Part shown: positions 8,604 to 17,973 of the stretch, in pieces | How positions within the stretch are numbered: the first letter of the stretch is position 1 | Layout of the letters: the number at the start of each line of letters is the position of its first letter | Source of the DNA: Candidatus Methylomirabilis sp. | GTDB taxonomy: Bacteria; Methylomirabilota; Methylomirabilia; Methylomirabilales; Methylomirabilaceae | Length of the DNA stretch: 57,882 nucleotides | Assembly: GCA_002634395.1 (NCBI GenBank) | Contig: NSJM01000007.1 | Coordinates: 1-57,882 of the forward strand | Direction: 5' to 3' | Program-made: the position numbers and the translations under genes | The notes under the pieces: model-generated | The model's input: the letters and a program-made list of their open reading frames with translations, nothing else | Told to the model about the DNA's origin: nothing | The model's database searches: none

Positions 8604-9457
8604 CTGACCCCCTCTCTTTTGATCCGCTCGAGCTCTCGGAGGGTGACATCTAATCGCTCATCTCGAAGTAATGGATTTATCGTTCTTGCCCGCCGAACCT
8701 CTCCGGGATCGATTTCGGTTACCAGGATTTGCTCGTTGAGGTACTCCGCCTTAGCCACCAACTCGCCGGAGGGAGCAATCACCTCAGAGCCGCCCCAGAA
8801 GCAGGCCCCATCCTCGTAACCGACTCGATTCGCGTAGAGGACATAGCAGGTAAAGAGTTGGGCGTAGGCGCGGTTGATCGTTTCCCAGGCCCTGGCGTTT
8901 GCGAACGATTGGCCTTCCTCCAAACCGCCGCGACCCGGGCTGGCAGAGGGCGAGATGAGAATCTCCATCCCATCGAGAGAGGCGACACATGCCGTCGAGG
9001 GATGCCACATGTCTTCACAGATCAGGATCGCAGATCGACCGACCCCCGCGCGAAATGTCCTGATCCGACCCCCTTCCGCAAGATACCGTTGTTCGTCGAA
9101 GATGCCATAGGTGGGCAGGTAGACCTTGCGGTGGACGTGCTGGATTTCGCCCTTTGAGAGGTAGAGGGCGGCGTTGTAGAGGAGAGAGTCGGGCGACTCC
9201 TCCACCAGCCCAACAACGAGATCGATACGGCGACTCAGATCCCTGAGTCTGCCGAGGATGGGGCTGGTTATGGGAAGGGCCACGGATGAGACGATATCTT
9301 TGAGGAAGTACCCGGTTAGGCTCAGTTCAGGAAAGACCAGCAGACCGGCGCCACGGCCAATCGCCTCCTCAGCCGTCTTTTCATGTAGGGCCAGGTTCCG
9401 CTTCAGATCGCCGAGGACTGGGTTAATTTGCGCAATGGCGATCGTATGGCGATTCAT
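8600..9457 (-). CDS. Nitrilase-superfamily amidohydrolase, probable NAD synthetase glutaminase partner
   Basis: 285 residues. The carbon-nitrogen hydrolase triad is visible: Glu in FPELSLTGY, Lys in [10 protein letters not shown] and Cys in [10 protein letters not shown]. This matches the N-terminal domain of glutamine-dependent NAD synthetase, which frees ammonia from glutamine. It overlaps trmN6 upstream and nadE downstream by 4 bases each (ATGA junctions), so the three genes form one operon. The pairing with NadE is inferred from order and fold. Confidence 0.87.
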   Translation of the reverse strand: MNRHTIAIAQINPVLGDLKRNLALHEKTAEEAIGRGAGLLVFPELSLTGYFLKDIVSSVALPITSPILGRLRDLSRRIDLVVGLVEESPDSLLYNAALYLSKGEIQHVHRKVYLPTYGIFDEQRYLAEGGRIRTFRAGVGRSAILICEDMWHPSTACVASLDGMEILISPSASPGRGGLEEGQSFANARAWETINRAYAQLFTCYVLYANRVGYEDGACFWGGSEVIAPSGELVAKAEYLNEQILVTEIDPGEVRRARTINPLLRDERLDVTLRELERIKREGVR

Positions 9458-10257
9458 GCGACCGTGCTCCGTACGTCAGAGGCAGCCAGACTGTGATAGA
9501 TAGCTTCCATATCGGCTGACAAAGGTCCGCCCCGTGCTTGATAGACGAACAGAGGGGCAAGGATTTGCAGTCCAGGCCGTCCATTTCGCCGTGCCTCAAT
9601 TAAGCTCAGTTCCGCCTCGGTACCAGGGCAGGAATGGACTAGCCGCAACATCTTCGGTTCCAGTCGTGAAGCCCTGAGGCCGCTCAATACATCGATAAGC
9701 CGCGAGGCATGGTAGATGAGGTGCGCTCGTCCTTTGGGGGCGAGCACATATCGGATGGCCGCGACGACCTCTTGAAGGGTAGCGGTCATCTCATGCTTGG
9801 CCTGTCGAATCTCCGGGTCCTGGCTGAGCCGCCCTCGGCCGAGTTCTCGATACGGCGGATTGCAAAGCACCATGTCAAAGCCCGCTGCCGGCAGTAGTTC
9901 TTTGATTTGGCGGAGATCACCCTCCACGATCTCGATGCGGTCCTGTAATCCATTGCAGCATGCTCCCCGACGGATCCGGTCGGCTAAGGCGGGCTGAACC
10001 TCAAGCCCGGTTATATGAAGATCGGGATGTCGATGAGCCAGCAGGAAGGCGATGGCGCCGTTTCCGCAGCCGAGATCAAGGATCCGGTCCGTCGGTCGCG
10101 GCGCGGCCCACTGGGCCAGCAACAGCGCATCCATCGAATGACGGAAGCCCGTCAGACTCTGAATAACCTTCAGGCCCGAGATGCCAAGGTCATCGAGCGA
10201 TTCATCCTTGCGAAGCCACGAGTCGGTCTCCCGCCGGCCCATCGTCCTCGTCATCAC
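9454..10257 (-). CDS. trmN6: tRNA1(Val) A37 N6-methyltransferase family protein
   Basis: 267 residues. A SAM-dependent adenine methyltransferase: LDLGCGNGAIAFLLA (motif I, around residue 60) and the catalytic NPPY motif (around 133). The start region with LxxxQxxTGFRHSMDALLLA is typical of TrmN6/YfiC. It modifies adenine 37 of a tRNA in E. coli; the exact tRNA here is unknown. First gene of the operon with the nitrilase and nadE. Confidence 0.82.
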   Translation of the reverse strand: MMTRTMGRRETDSWLRKDESLDDLGISGLKVIQSLTGFRHSMDALLLAQWAAPRPTDRILDLGCGNGAIAFLLAHRHPDLHITGLEVQPALADRIRRGACCNGLQDRIEIVEGDLRQIKELLPAAGFDMVLCNPPYRELGRGRLSQDPEIRQAKHEMTATLQEVVAAIRYVLAPKGRAHLIYHASRLIDVLSGLRASRLEPKMLRLVHSCPGTEAELSLIEARRNGRPGLQILAPLFVYQARGGPLSADMEAIYHSLAASDVRSTVA

Positions 10258-10296
10258 GCCGCTACTGTAATATATCCCTTGGGAAAAGACAAATGG

Positions 10297-10354
10297 TCAG
10301 CCGTCAGCGATCAGTAGTCAGCAAAGAAAGCTGAGAGCTGATGGCTGACGGTTG
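10297..10354. repeat. Heptanucleotide repeat, TCAGCNN/GCTGANN family
   Basis: Three or four units of TCAGCNN (from 10297) are followed after a short AT spacer by GCTGAGA, GCTGATG and GCTGACG. The two halves are roughly inverted, so a cruciform is possible. Related tracts occur at 22213, 32040, 35446 and 55722. Confidence 0.75.
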
Positions 10355-10359
10355 CTTAG

Positions 10360-12957
10360 TCAACACAGATCGACCGGATCGACGTCGACCTCGATCCCTG
10401 CTTGTTCTGACGGCGGGAGCAGCGCGATCGTCTCCTTGACCCAATGACGCAGCGCACGTGGATCGAGGCCTTTGGCGAGGATCTGCCAGCGATAGCGTCC
10501 CTTCAGTCGGTAAAGCGGCGCCGGCGCCGGTCCCTCGATGGCCAGGGCCTGTCCTCGACTCCGATCGGGGAACGAAGCAGCCCGTTCCAGAAGAAGATCG
10601 GCGAGTCGTTCAGCGTTTTCCTGCGCGTGGCCCTCGTGTGAAGAGGCGACCAGGAGCAGAACGAGGAAGCCGAATGGGGGAAGACCACGCCTCTCTCTGA
10701 GAGGTCGCTCGATCCGATACAGCGCTTCATAATCGTGATTGCGGGCTGCGAGGATGCAATAGTGTTCGGGATTATAGGTCTGAACGATAACGTGGCCTGG
10801 GCGGTCCCCACGGCCGGCCCGTCCGGCTACCTGTGTAAGCAGGGCATAGGTCCGCTCCCCGGCCCTGAAGTCCGGGAGTTGCATCGAGGCGTCAGCGGAG
10901 AGGATACCAACCAAGGTAATTCCTGGAAAGTCGTGCCCTTTCCCGACCATCTGCGTCCCGATAAGAATCTGTGTACGCCCCTGCTGCACGTCCCTGAGAA
11001 TCTGCCGGTACGCATGCCGCCGCCTGGTGGTATCACGATCCATTCTCGCGAGGGTTGCATCCGGAGCGAGCATCCGAACGGCAGCTTCGACCTGCTGCGT
11101 CCCATACCCGAACCATCCACAGGCAATCCCGCCGCACTGAGGGCAACCACTTGGTGGCCGTTCTCGATAATCGCAGTAGTGGCAGCGCATCCTGCCATCT
11201 GCAGCATGGTAGATGAGCGAGACGCTGCAATGCGGACACCGTAAGGTAAAACCGCACTCGCGGCAGAGCAACAATCTGGCGTAGCCTCGTCGGTTGATGA
11301 ACAGCAGGACCTGTTCCCCTTTTGCCAGCGTCTTCTTGATCGCATCTGTCAGCCGTTCGGAAAAAATGAGCGGGGCGCCTCGCCCCCCCGATCCCCCCGT
11401 GCCCTCATTTTGTAAAGGGGGGGTGGGGGAATCTCGCGCCGCGTATCGCGCATTCCGGCTTAAGACATGCCGGGACAGGCGCTCTTCGCGCATATCGATC
11501 AGCGTCATCGAGGGCAGCACCCTGTTCTCCACCCGCTCCGGAAGTCTGAACAGTCGGTAGGCCTCTTCCTTGGCGTGATGGGTAGTTTCAAAGCTTGGGG
11601 TTGCGGAACCCAGGAGGACGGCAATCCCAAGCATCCGTCCTCTGGTCAATGCCACATCCCTTGCGTGGTAGCGCGGCTCATCATCCTGCTTATAGGAAGC
11701 GTCGTGCTCTTCATCGACCACGATGAGACCAAGGCGGGAGAGGGGAGCGAAGACCGCAGACCGCGTACCTATGACAATATCGGCCATTCCGCGCTTGATG
11801 CGACGCCACTGATCCAGTCTCTCACCGGGCGAGAGGCCGCTGTGCAGCAGCGCGACTCGGTTCCCGAAGCGGGAGCGGAATCGATCGGCAGTGACGGGGG
11901 TCAAGGCGATTTCCGGAACAAGCACGAGCGCTTGCTTTCCCCGCCGCACCACCTCGCCGATCACTCGAAGATAGACCTCGGTTTTCCCACTTCCCGTTGC
12001 GCCATGGAGCAGCGCCGGGAAAAAGGTGCGCGAGCGTAGTCCCTCCAGGAGTCCATCAATGGCTGTTTGCTGGGCTGAGTTCGGTGTTGGCCAGAGGTCT
12101 GTGGCAATAGCGGTCTCTTCCCAAGGCGACCGCTCGATCTCTTCTGTAGTACGACGGATGAAGCCTTTGGCGATGAGACGACGTACCCCGGAGACGCCGG
12201 CGATGGCTGTAGCCTCCGCAGAGGTAAGCTTTGAACCGGATTGCAACAGGTGTTCGAGCAATGAGGCTTGCCGCTGTGCCCTCTTACGAAGGGCGTCGAT
12301 CTCTGTTTGGACTACGGCCCGGTCAGCCGCTAGATCAAGCAGTGATCGGTAGATGGGTCGGACAGTCGGCATGTGCTCGCGATAAACGAGCGTTGCGAGG
12401 TCAAGGTTGACGAGAGTTCGGATGAGCGCATTGACCTCTTTAGCCGGCCAACGCCGCTTGAGGGATGATAGGTCCATGCGACCCCGCGTCTGAAGCATAG
12501 TTAATATCTCGCGCTGGAGGGGGCTAAGCTTGTCGGTCCCTTTGATGAGGCGATCTACGCTTAAAGGATGCGAGGACAGATCCGGCGACTCGATAAGCTC
12601 AACGGTCCTGATGGTCCCGCGATCGATTCCCGGCGGCATGGCCGCTCGAATGACCAGCCCCCACGATGTCAGATAATAGTCGGCAACGAAGCGCGTCAGC
12701 TCCAGCAGGTGATGGTCGAGCAGCGGCTCCTGGTCCAGGATCGCATCGATCGGCTTGAGGCCTGGAGGACTGACTGGTTCGGAGGAGAGGAGACCGACAA
12801 TATACCCGGTTACCAGACGCGGGCCGAGCGGAACGAGGGCTCGCTTACCAACCTCGACCTGTTCCCGTAGAGGAGGTGGAATAGTATACGTCAGGACTCT
12901 TCGTGGTGGAACCGGCAGGGCGATGTCGACGAGAAGATAGTTGGCTTCAGTGGCCAT
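10360..12957 (-). CDS. priA: Primosomal replication helicase PriA
   Basis: 865 residues, longer than the usual 730-820. The 3'-5' helicase restarts stalled replication forks. Motifs in order: GATGSGKTEVYL (Walker A), VVDEEHDASYKQ (Walker B), GSATPSFET, two zinc-binding clusters (CRECGFTLRCPHC and CHYCDYRERPPSGCPQC), then GTQMVGKGHDFP and QVAGRAGRGDRPG. Between the helicase core halves there is an in-frame Gly/Pro-rich stretch of about 21 residues (NEGTGGSGGRG) encoded by a dispersed palindromic repeat. The rest is intact and probably functional. Confidence 0.96.
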   Translation of the reverse strand: MATEANYLLVDIALPVPPRRVLTYTIPPPLREQVEVGKRALVPLGPRLVTGYIVGLLSSEPVSPPGLKPIDAILDQEPLLDHHLLELTRFVADYYLTSWGLVIRAAMPPGIDRGTIRTVELIESPDLSSHPLSVDRLIKGTDKLSPLQREILTMLQTRGRMDLSSLKRRWPAKEVNALIRTLVNLDLATLVYREHMPTVRPIYRSLLDLAADRAVVQTEIDALRKRAQRQASLLEHLLQSGSKLTSAEATAIAGVSGVRRLIAKGFIRRTTEEIERSPWEETAIATDLWPTPNSAQQTAIDGLLEGLRSRTFFPALLHGATGSGKTEVYLRVIGEVVRRGKQALVLVPEIALTPVTADRFRSRFGNRVALLHSGLSPGERLDQWRRIKRGMADIVIGTRSAVFAPLSRLGLIVVDEEHDASYKQDDEPRYHARDVALTRGRMLGIAVLLGSATPSFETTHHAKEEAYRLFRLPERVENRVLPSMTLIDMREERLSRHVLSRNARYAARDSPTPPLQNEGTGGSGGRGAPLIFSERLTDAIKKTLAKGEQVLLFINRRGYARLLLCRECGFTLRCPHCSVSLIYHAADGRMRCHYCDYRERPPSGCPQCGGIACGWFGYGTQQVEAAVRMLAPDATLARMDRDTTRRRHAYRQILRDVQQGRTQILIGTQMVGKGHDFPGITLVGILSADASMQLPDFRAGERTYALLTQVAGRAGRGDRPGHVIVQTYNPEHYCILAARNHDYEALYRIERPLRERRGLPPFGFLVLLLVASSHEGHAQENAERLADLLLERAASFPDRSRGQALAIEGPAPAPLYRLKGRYRWQILAKGLDPRALRHWVKETIALLPPSEQAGIEVDVDPVDLC
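11374..11438. repeat. Palindromic CCCCCC...GGGGGG repeat inside priA
   Basis: A G/C-run palindrome: a C-rich arm with CCCCCCGATCCCCCC, a central TTTTGTAAA, and a G-rich arm ending GGTGGGGGAATC. Close relatives lie at 32068-32115 and 41883-41917, both outside genes. Here the frame stays open and adds roughly 21 residues to PriA. Confidence 0.8.
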
Positions 12958-13033
12958 GTCCAGACTATAACTGAGACGGCCTTTATCTGTAAAGGACTGT
13001 GGTAAAGGTGAGCACTGCCTGGAAGCCGACTTC

Positions 13034-13079
13034 CCGACCGAGGACCGATGACGGTTATCCGTTACTGGTCCTCGGTCGG
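13034..13079. terminator. Hairpin between priA and the lipoprotein gene
   Basis: A perfect 13-bp stem, 13034-13046 with 13067-13079, around a 20-base loop. There is no T run on either side, so it may be a transcript-end or protective hairpin rather than a classical intrinsic terminator for the minus-strand gene that ends at 13152. Confidence 0.5.
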
Positions 13080-13151
13080 CCGGATGCCTTGCGTCAGATC
13101 AGGTCTTCCGCCTGATCGCTGCAGGCGACTTTGTCCAGCTAAGGACTAGCC

Positions 13152-13847
13152 TCAAACCTGAGGCGCGTAGACCTGCACTTTGTATTTCACATTTTTCTTG
13201 AGTTTCGGCGATGCGGCGCCCATACCGGCTGTCTCCTTAATGGTTGCCTCGACGGACCTCGGACCCTTTGTGGAGACAAGGCCGAAGAAGAAGGTGCTAT
13301 CGCCCTGGCTATGGGAACCTCCGACGCAGACGGGAGAGTCGAAGTTAAACGTCAGCTTACCGTGGTACCGCTCTATGGATCCAATCCCTATCTTTCCAGG
13401 ACCGCCGCTCGTCACGACATAGGCTAGATCTCCGGCCTCCCCATCGCCATCGTAATCCAGGGTATCGATGATTGGACCGAACTCAAACGCTATAGACCGC
13501 AGACAAGGCATGTATGTGATCTCACCGACCTCTTCGACCTGAACCTTGGTCGAAACGGCCTTCTCCAGATCAATCCGGTATTCATACCCGTACAGACCAC
13601 TCGCCGGCGTACCAGGCTTACCAGCAAAAGTGCGGGACTGAACAAAAGCCGTTCCCCCAGCCTGCATCGAGATGGGAGTGGTACTGCTGTCGGTGGGGGT
13701 CACCGCACAGGATGGATCGAAGAGGCAGTAGACGGCTGAAGAACTTACCGTGACAGCCTTGAGATTCATATCGCTCTTCATCCGGCATCCTGCAGTGAAG
13801 ACTAAGCCCAGCGCTATAGCAACGAAGACTGGCACCCTTCTTGTCAT
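13152..13847 (-). CDS. Putative lipoprotein, function unknown
   Basis: 231 residues from the ATG at 13847, chosen because AGGAG lies about 10 bases upstream and a lipoprotein signal follows directly: basic start, hydrophobic core, then FTAGC with Cys near residue 21. A longer frame extends to 13931 without a good start. The mature part is rich in Ser, Thr and Gly and has a DYDGDGEAGD acidic loop that looks calcium-binding. Four further cysteines could pair. No enzyme motif recognised. It is the last gene before the priA hairpin and has no obvious operon partner. Confidence 0.7.
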   Translation of the reverse strand: MTRRVPVFVAIALGLVFTAGCRMKSDMNLKAVTVSSSAVYCLFDPSCAVTPTDSSTTPISMQAGGTAFVQSRTFAGKPGTPASGLYGYEYRIDLEKAVSTKVQVEEVGEITYMPCLRSIAFEFGPIIDTLDYDGDGEAGDLAYVVTSGGPGKIGIGSIERYHGKLTFNFDSPVCVGGSHSQGDSTFFFGLVSTKGPRSVEATIKETAGMGAASPKLKKNVKYKVQVYAPQV

Positions 13848-14390
13848 CCTACACTTTCTCCTTTCTCCCATGGTCACGCCTGGGAATGATATATTTATCC
13901 GCTTCTTGACGATCGGCTCATAGGCGCTCACGCGTCGATCGTGATCCTCACCGTAATCGCCGCGGTTACCCCAAGTGTCTGCCGTGTTCCATTATTACTC
14001 TTGCCTCCTCTTCAAGGAGGAGATTGCTCTGGTCCACCTGTCTTACATTCGGGGTCTATTATACATCTGAAATTCACTAAGGAAATGACGAAGTTTATGG
14101 AGCGACTGGCTGAGGAGTTTGTTGGAGCAGTGTTGGGAAAGCGTGTATGAGCCTACGGCGCCCAGACAATCTCCCGGGTCATTGGCCAGATAGGCTCCCG
14201 TGTGACGCGTGCGCCTGTGCTACTCGAGTAGGCGATTATCCTATCCATAGGGTCAAACTCCTTAGAGAAGAAATCTCATCTTTTATTCGATCACTCTGTG
14301 GCCTTGTGACGACACTATTGAATTGCGCGGACGGTTTATCCGTGGCGCCTGGATGGGCTCTCCTGGAAGACGGCCCACTGTGTCCGCACC
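13848..14390. other. Intergenic region, no supported gene
   Basis: About 540 bases. Two plus-strand open frames (13941-14150 and 14147-14455) have no ribosome site, unusual composition and no recognisable motif; the second runs into the opposite-strand gene. No RNA gene recognised. Confidence 0.5.
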
Positions 14391-15365
14391 CTATGTGTTC
14401 TTTCCCACCAGTTTCAGGAACTCACTGCTGTCGAGGGGCCGTTCCCGAGGCGTAAAATAGTTCTTTGGGAACCAGATGAGCTTGAGCACTATGCTTTTTA
14501 GTCCCCCCTCAGCGTGGACGCTGGAGAGGGCGAGCGCGATCCGATTGCCATCCGGGAAGAGGGTGTTGTCGGTAAGGGGGAAGTCGAAGTGGGTAAGGGT
14601 GAACGCCACGCTTGAGTTCAGCAACTCCCCTTTTGTGCTGATGTCGACGAGCTGCACCCTCAACCGATGGTTGGCCCAGTCGGCTTCGTCTACGACAATG
14701 GTCAGTCGGTGTTGCCCGTCGGGAGAAATCAAGTCACTAATTGGCTCTTGCAATTTCGCCACCACCTGATACGGCCGTTGCTCATTGGCAGCGAGCGAAT
14801 CAAACACCGCCTTCTGCGTGGGGGCCAGCGGCGGCTCCGTGATGGTCAACATGTCAACCCTAGCTCCTACCCCATCAGAGCTATTGACGCCCCCCTCTTT
14901 TCTCAGCGATGCGATCTGCCGATCGATGATCCGGTCAGCGACCGATCTCAACGACTTGCGCGCTTCCTGTGCCCCCTCACTGGCGAGTCGCTTGTCCACC
15001 CGGTCGAACAATGGCTTCAACTCGATATGCTCATGGAAATTGAGGGCCAGCAACTCGACCAGCAGTCGTTCCCCGTCGGCGGATACACCGTCTCCTCGCT
15101 TCGGTCCGACGATCGGATCGATGAGACTGCTGAACATGGAAGCCCGGAGCTGAGTTTCCGCCTTCTCCCGCTCACTGAGTAAGGTTGCGCCGGACATTTG
15201 CCGCTGGAATGTATTTGCATAGTGAGCCCCTATCCAGGTCGCGACAGCAACCGCAACAGGCACGGCCACCTTGGCAATTGCTTCGATCCAATCCAGGATG
15301 CGCCCTGAATGTCGCCCCTCCCGCGTTGGCTGTGAACTCGACTCTTCTTCCGGGTTACTTGGCAT
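14391..15365 (-). CDS. Predicted membrane-anchored protein, unknown function
   Basis: 324 residues from the ATG at 15365, which has GGAG six bases upstream; ATG 15377 is too close to its own GAGGG. A short charged N-terminus is followed by one membrane helix (about 25-45, AKVAVPVAVAVATWIGA). A helical charged region comes next, and the C-terminal half looks beta-rich (repeated short hydrophobic strands such as RLTIVVDEADW and IVLKLIWF). No signature motif. It lies 15 bases after no coding overlap with the small carboxypeptidase-regulatory-like gene, so the two may be unrelated or loosely linked. I do not recognise the family. Confidence 0.68.
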   Translation of the reverse strand: MPSNPEEESSSQPTREGRHSGRILDWIEAIAKVAVPVAVAVATWIGAHYANTFQRQMSGATLLSEREKAETQLRASMFSSLIDPIVGPKRGDGVSADGERLLVELLALNFHEHIELKPLFDRVDKRLASEGAQEARKSLRSVADRIIDRQIASLRKEGGVNSSDGVGARVDMLTITEPPLAPTQKAVFDSLAANEQRPYQVVAKLQEPISDLISPDGQHRLTIVVDEADWANHRLRVQLVDISTKGELLNSSVAFTLTHFDFPLTDNTLFPDGNRIALALSSVHAEGGLKSIVLKLIWFPKNYFTPRERPLDSSEFLKLVGKNT

Positions 15366-15380
15366 ACTTCGCTCCATCCC

Positions 15381-15710
15381 TCACTTGAGGTAGATATTTT
15401 GCTGAAGCGGTTCCGGATGGCTCTGGATCACTGCGCCCCTGCCATCGCTGAACTCCACCGTATAGATGCCAGGAGGCAGGAAAATACTATACCCCCCGCG
15501 CTCATCCGTCTTCACGCGGTCGTTGACCACCTTACCCTCTGAATCTTTCACGCGGAAAGTCCCCCCCGCTTGAAATTTCCCCTTCGTATCATTGACGCGC
15601 CCGGATACTAAGCCGGCATCGGCGGAGATCGGCCCAATAAAGGCCAAGGTCGCCGTGAGCAAGATGCCGGTGCCAGTGAACCTGAGCATGTGCCACCCTG
15701 TTCTCAGCAT
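15381..15710 (-). CDS. Secreted single beta-sandwich protein (carboxypeptidase regulatory-like)
   Basis: 109 residues; AGGAGGT five bases upstream fixes the start at 15710. Signal peptide of about 32 residues ends at ADAG. The rest is one CarboxypepD_reg-like or SdrD B-like domain: VSGRVNDTKGKF at the start, then RVKTDERGGYSIFLPPGIYTVEF, a common prealbumin-like fold pattern. Such domains bind surfaces or sugars or act as modules; here it stands alone. Function unknown. Confidence 0.75.
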   Translation of the reverse strand: MLRTGWHMLRFTGTGILLTATLAFIGPISADAGLVSGRVNDTKGKFQAGGTFRVKDSEGKVVNDRVKTDERGGYSIFLPPGIYTVEFSDGRGAVIQSHPEPLQQNIYLK

Positions 15711-15801
15711 GAACTACCTCCTTGATTGCCTCTGAATCTGTTCATTATTTGCTTTTCCAGACGTGGCGTGAGCGTGCCACGTCAAGAGCCAAATCTGCAC
15801 G

Positions 15802-17892
15802 TTACCTCGAGACCAGCACGACGATGCTCCGCCCCTGCACCGAGCAGACATTACCAGCGAACTCCACCTCATCCCCTGGATTCGCGATGTCGTGGGGCGA
15901 GGGCGCAGCCGTGTCGATCGCCTTGAACCAACGCCGACCGGGCGCCGGTGGGATCTCAAATTCGAGGCTCTTCCAGTACATGTTCAGCATGACGTGAATG
16001 TCCGCGTCGCCATCAAACCCGCCAAGGGTCATCCCCAGAGCCCGGGCGTCCGGATCGGACCACCCGGGCTGATTCAATGTGCAGCCATGCCAGGCGACGT
16101 CCGCCAAGCCTCGCTCGTTAACCGCCCCATTAAAGAAGAAACGCCGGCGGAGGGTGGAATGAGTCCTCCGAAATTCGATCATCCGCTTCCAGAAGCGAAA
16201 CATTTCATGATACCGCTGCGTCATGGTCCAGTCAAACCACCCGACCTCATTATCCTGGCAGTAGGCGTTATTGTTGCCCTTCTGCGTCCGCCGAACGTCA
16301 TCGCCTGCCAGGATCATCGGCACCCCGCGTGAGAGTAGCAGGATCGTCGCGAAGTTCTTGATCTGGCGCTCTCGGAGCACTTCGACGGCGGCGTCATCCG
16401 TTTCGCCCTCCACGCCGCAGTTGTCGCTCAGATTGTCATTGATGCCGTCCCGATTGCCCTCTCCATTCCCCTCGTTGTGTTTCTCTTTGTAAGAGACCAG
16501 GTCGTTCAGGGTAAAGCCGTCATGACAGGTGATGAAGTTGATGCTATTGATGGGGAGCTCTCCGTGTGATTGATAGAGGTCGGCGCTTCCCGCTAACCGC
16601 GATGCCACGGCGCCGATCAGTCCTGGGTCTCCTTTGACAAAGCGGCGGATATCGTCGCGATAGCGACCATTCCACTCGGCCCACCTGTCGCCGGGAAAAT
16701 GGCCGATCTGGTACAGTCCGGCGGCATCCCACGCCTCGGCAATCACCTTCGTGTCCGCCAGCTCCTCATCCAGCTCGATCTGCCACACAACCGGCGGATA
16801 AGGGAGGGGACTGCCATCCTCGCCCCGAGACAGAATAGACCCTTGATCGAATCGGAATCCATCCACATGGGTCTCTCGAACCCAGTACCGCAGACAGTCG
16901 ATGATGAGCTTCTGCGCGATCGGGCGGCTGCAGTTGACCGTGTTTCCACACCCCGAGTAGTCGAGATAGAACTGTCTGTCCGACGGTACCAGGAAGTAGT
17001 AGACGCGGTTGTCAATCCCTTTGAAGGAGAAAACTGGTCCCTGATGGTTTCCCTCATCCGTGTGATTGAAGACTACGTCCAGAATCACCTCGATGCCGGC
17101 CTTGTGCAGCGCCCTCACCATGTCGCGGAACTCCTGTAGGTGGGAGCCGCTTTCCGGGGAGACACAATAGGCGGATTGCGGCGCAAAAAATCCCATGGTG
17201 CTATATCCCCAGAAGTTATGGAGAGGCGTGCCATCTACCACACGGAGGATGTCCGTTTCGTCAAAGTCAAACACCGGCAACAATTCTACTGCAGTGATAC
17301 CCAACTCCTTGAGGTAGGGGATCTTCTCGATGATGCCCGAAAAGGTGCCGGGGTGCGTGACCCCAGATGAGGGCGACTTGGTGAATCCGCTCGCATGCAG
17401 CTCATAGATGATCGTTTCCTCCATGGGTCGATTGAGGGGCCGATCCCCTTCCCAATCATACCCCGACATATCGATTACGACCGACCGCATCGAGGTCCTG
17501 AGGTTGTTCGCGGGTCCACAGGCGTCCACGCGCTGCCAGAGGCTGTTCGTGTTGCCTCTGGCGTATGGATCGATCAGTACCTTTTTCCGATCAAAACGAT
17601 GTCCTGCGCCGAGATCCCAAGGACCGTCCACCCGGTACGCGTAGTGCGCGCCAGGCCGCAACCCCCGCACGTAGACATGCCAGAAATGGAACGTCTTGTT
17701 CACGAAGGGATCGAATTGGATGACCTGGAACGGTTCGGGGGCATCATGCCGCTCGAATAAGAGGAGTTCAACGCCGGCGGCATTCTCCGAGAATAGCGAG
17801 AAGTTCACACCGTCTCTATCGGGGATGGCCCCGAGCGGATGAGGCGATCCCTTTTCTACTTGAAGTAGTTTCTTGACAGCGACGACCGTCAT
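15802..17892 (-). CDS. glgX: Glycogen debranching enzyme (GH13, GlgX/TreX type)
   Basis: 696 residues from the ATG at 17892, with AGGAGG eight bases upstream; the frame reaches 17916 without a better start. Hydrolyses alpha-1,6 branches of glycogen. An N-terminal CBM48 sandwich (PLGAIPDRDGVNFSLFSENA) precedes the GH13 barrel: VILDVVFNHTDEGN (region I), VDGFRFD (nucleophile Asp), VIAEAWD (acid Glu) and CHDGFTLNDLVSY (third carboxylate). Stored glycogen use fits methanotroph-type metabolism. No other glycogen gene is adjacent. Confidence 0.93.
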   Translation of the reverse strand: MTVVAVKKLLQVEKGSPHPLGAIPDRDGVNFSLFSENAAGVELLLFERHDAPEPFQVIQFDPFVNKTFHFWHVYVRGLRPGAHYAYRVDGPWDLGAGHRFDRKKVLIDPYARGNTNSLWQRVDACGPANNLRTSMRSVVIDMSGYDWEGDRPLNRPMEETIIYELHASGFTKSPSSGVTHPGTFSGIIEKIPYLKELGITAVELLPVFDFDETDILRVVDGTPLHNFWGYSTMGFFAPQSAYCVSPESGSHLQEFRDMVRALHKAGIEVILDVVFNHTDEGNHQGPVFSFKGIDNRVYYFLVPSDRQFYLDYSGCGNTVNCSRPIAQKLIIDCLRYWVRETHVDGFRFDQGSILSRGEDGSPLPYPPVVWQIELDEELADTKVIAEAWDAAGLYQIGHFPGDRWAEWNGRYRDDIRRFVKGDPGLIGAVASRLAGSADLYQSHGELPINSINFITCHDGFTLNDLVSYKEKHNEGNGEGNRDGINDNLSDNCGVEGETDDAAVEVLRERQIKNFATILLLSRGVPMILAGDDVRRTQKGNNNAYCQDNEVGWFDWTMTQRYHEMFRFWKRMIEFRRTHSTLRRRFFFNGAVNERGLADVAWHGCTLNQPGWSDPDARALGMTLGGFDGDADIHVMLNMYWKSLEFEIPPAPGRRWFKAIDTAAPSPHDIANPGDEVEFAGNVCSVQGRSIVVLVSR

Positions 17893-17973
17893 CGAGCGCG
17901 CCTCCTTGACATGCAAATCGGCTCTTCCGGATCTCGCGTGGGTGAACGATATCCCGGAAGCCGGAAGAGCTCT

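Noticed and set aside
10297-10354. CRISPR array
   Set aside because: Units are seven bases with no spacers; this and the other short repeat tracts are heptad repeats, and no cas genes are present.
13941-14455. Two overlapping plus-strand small frames
   Set aside because: No start signals, run into an opposite-strand gene, atypical composition.
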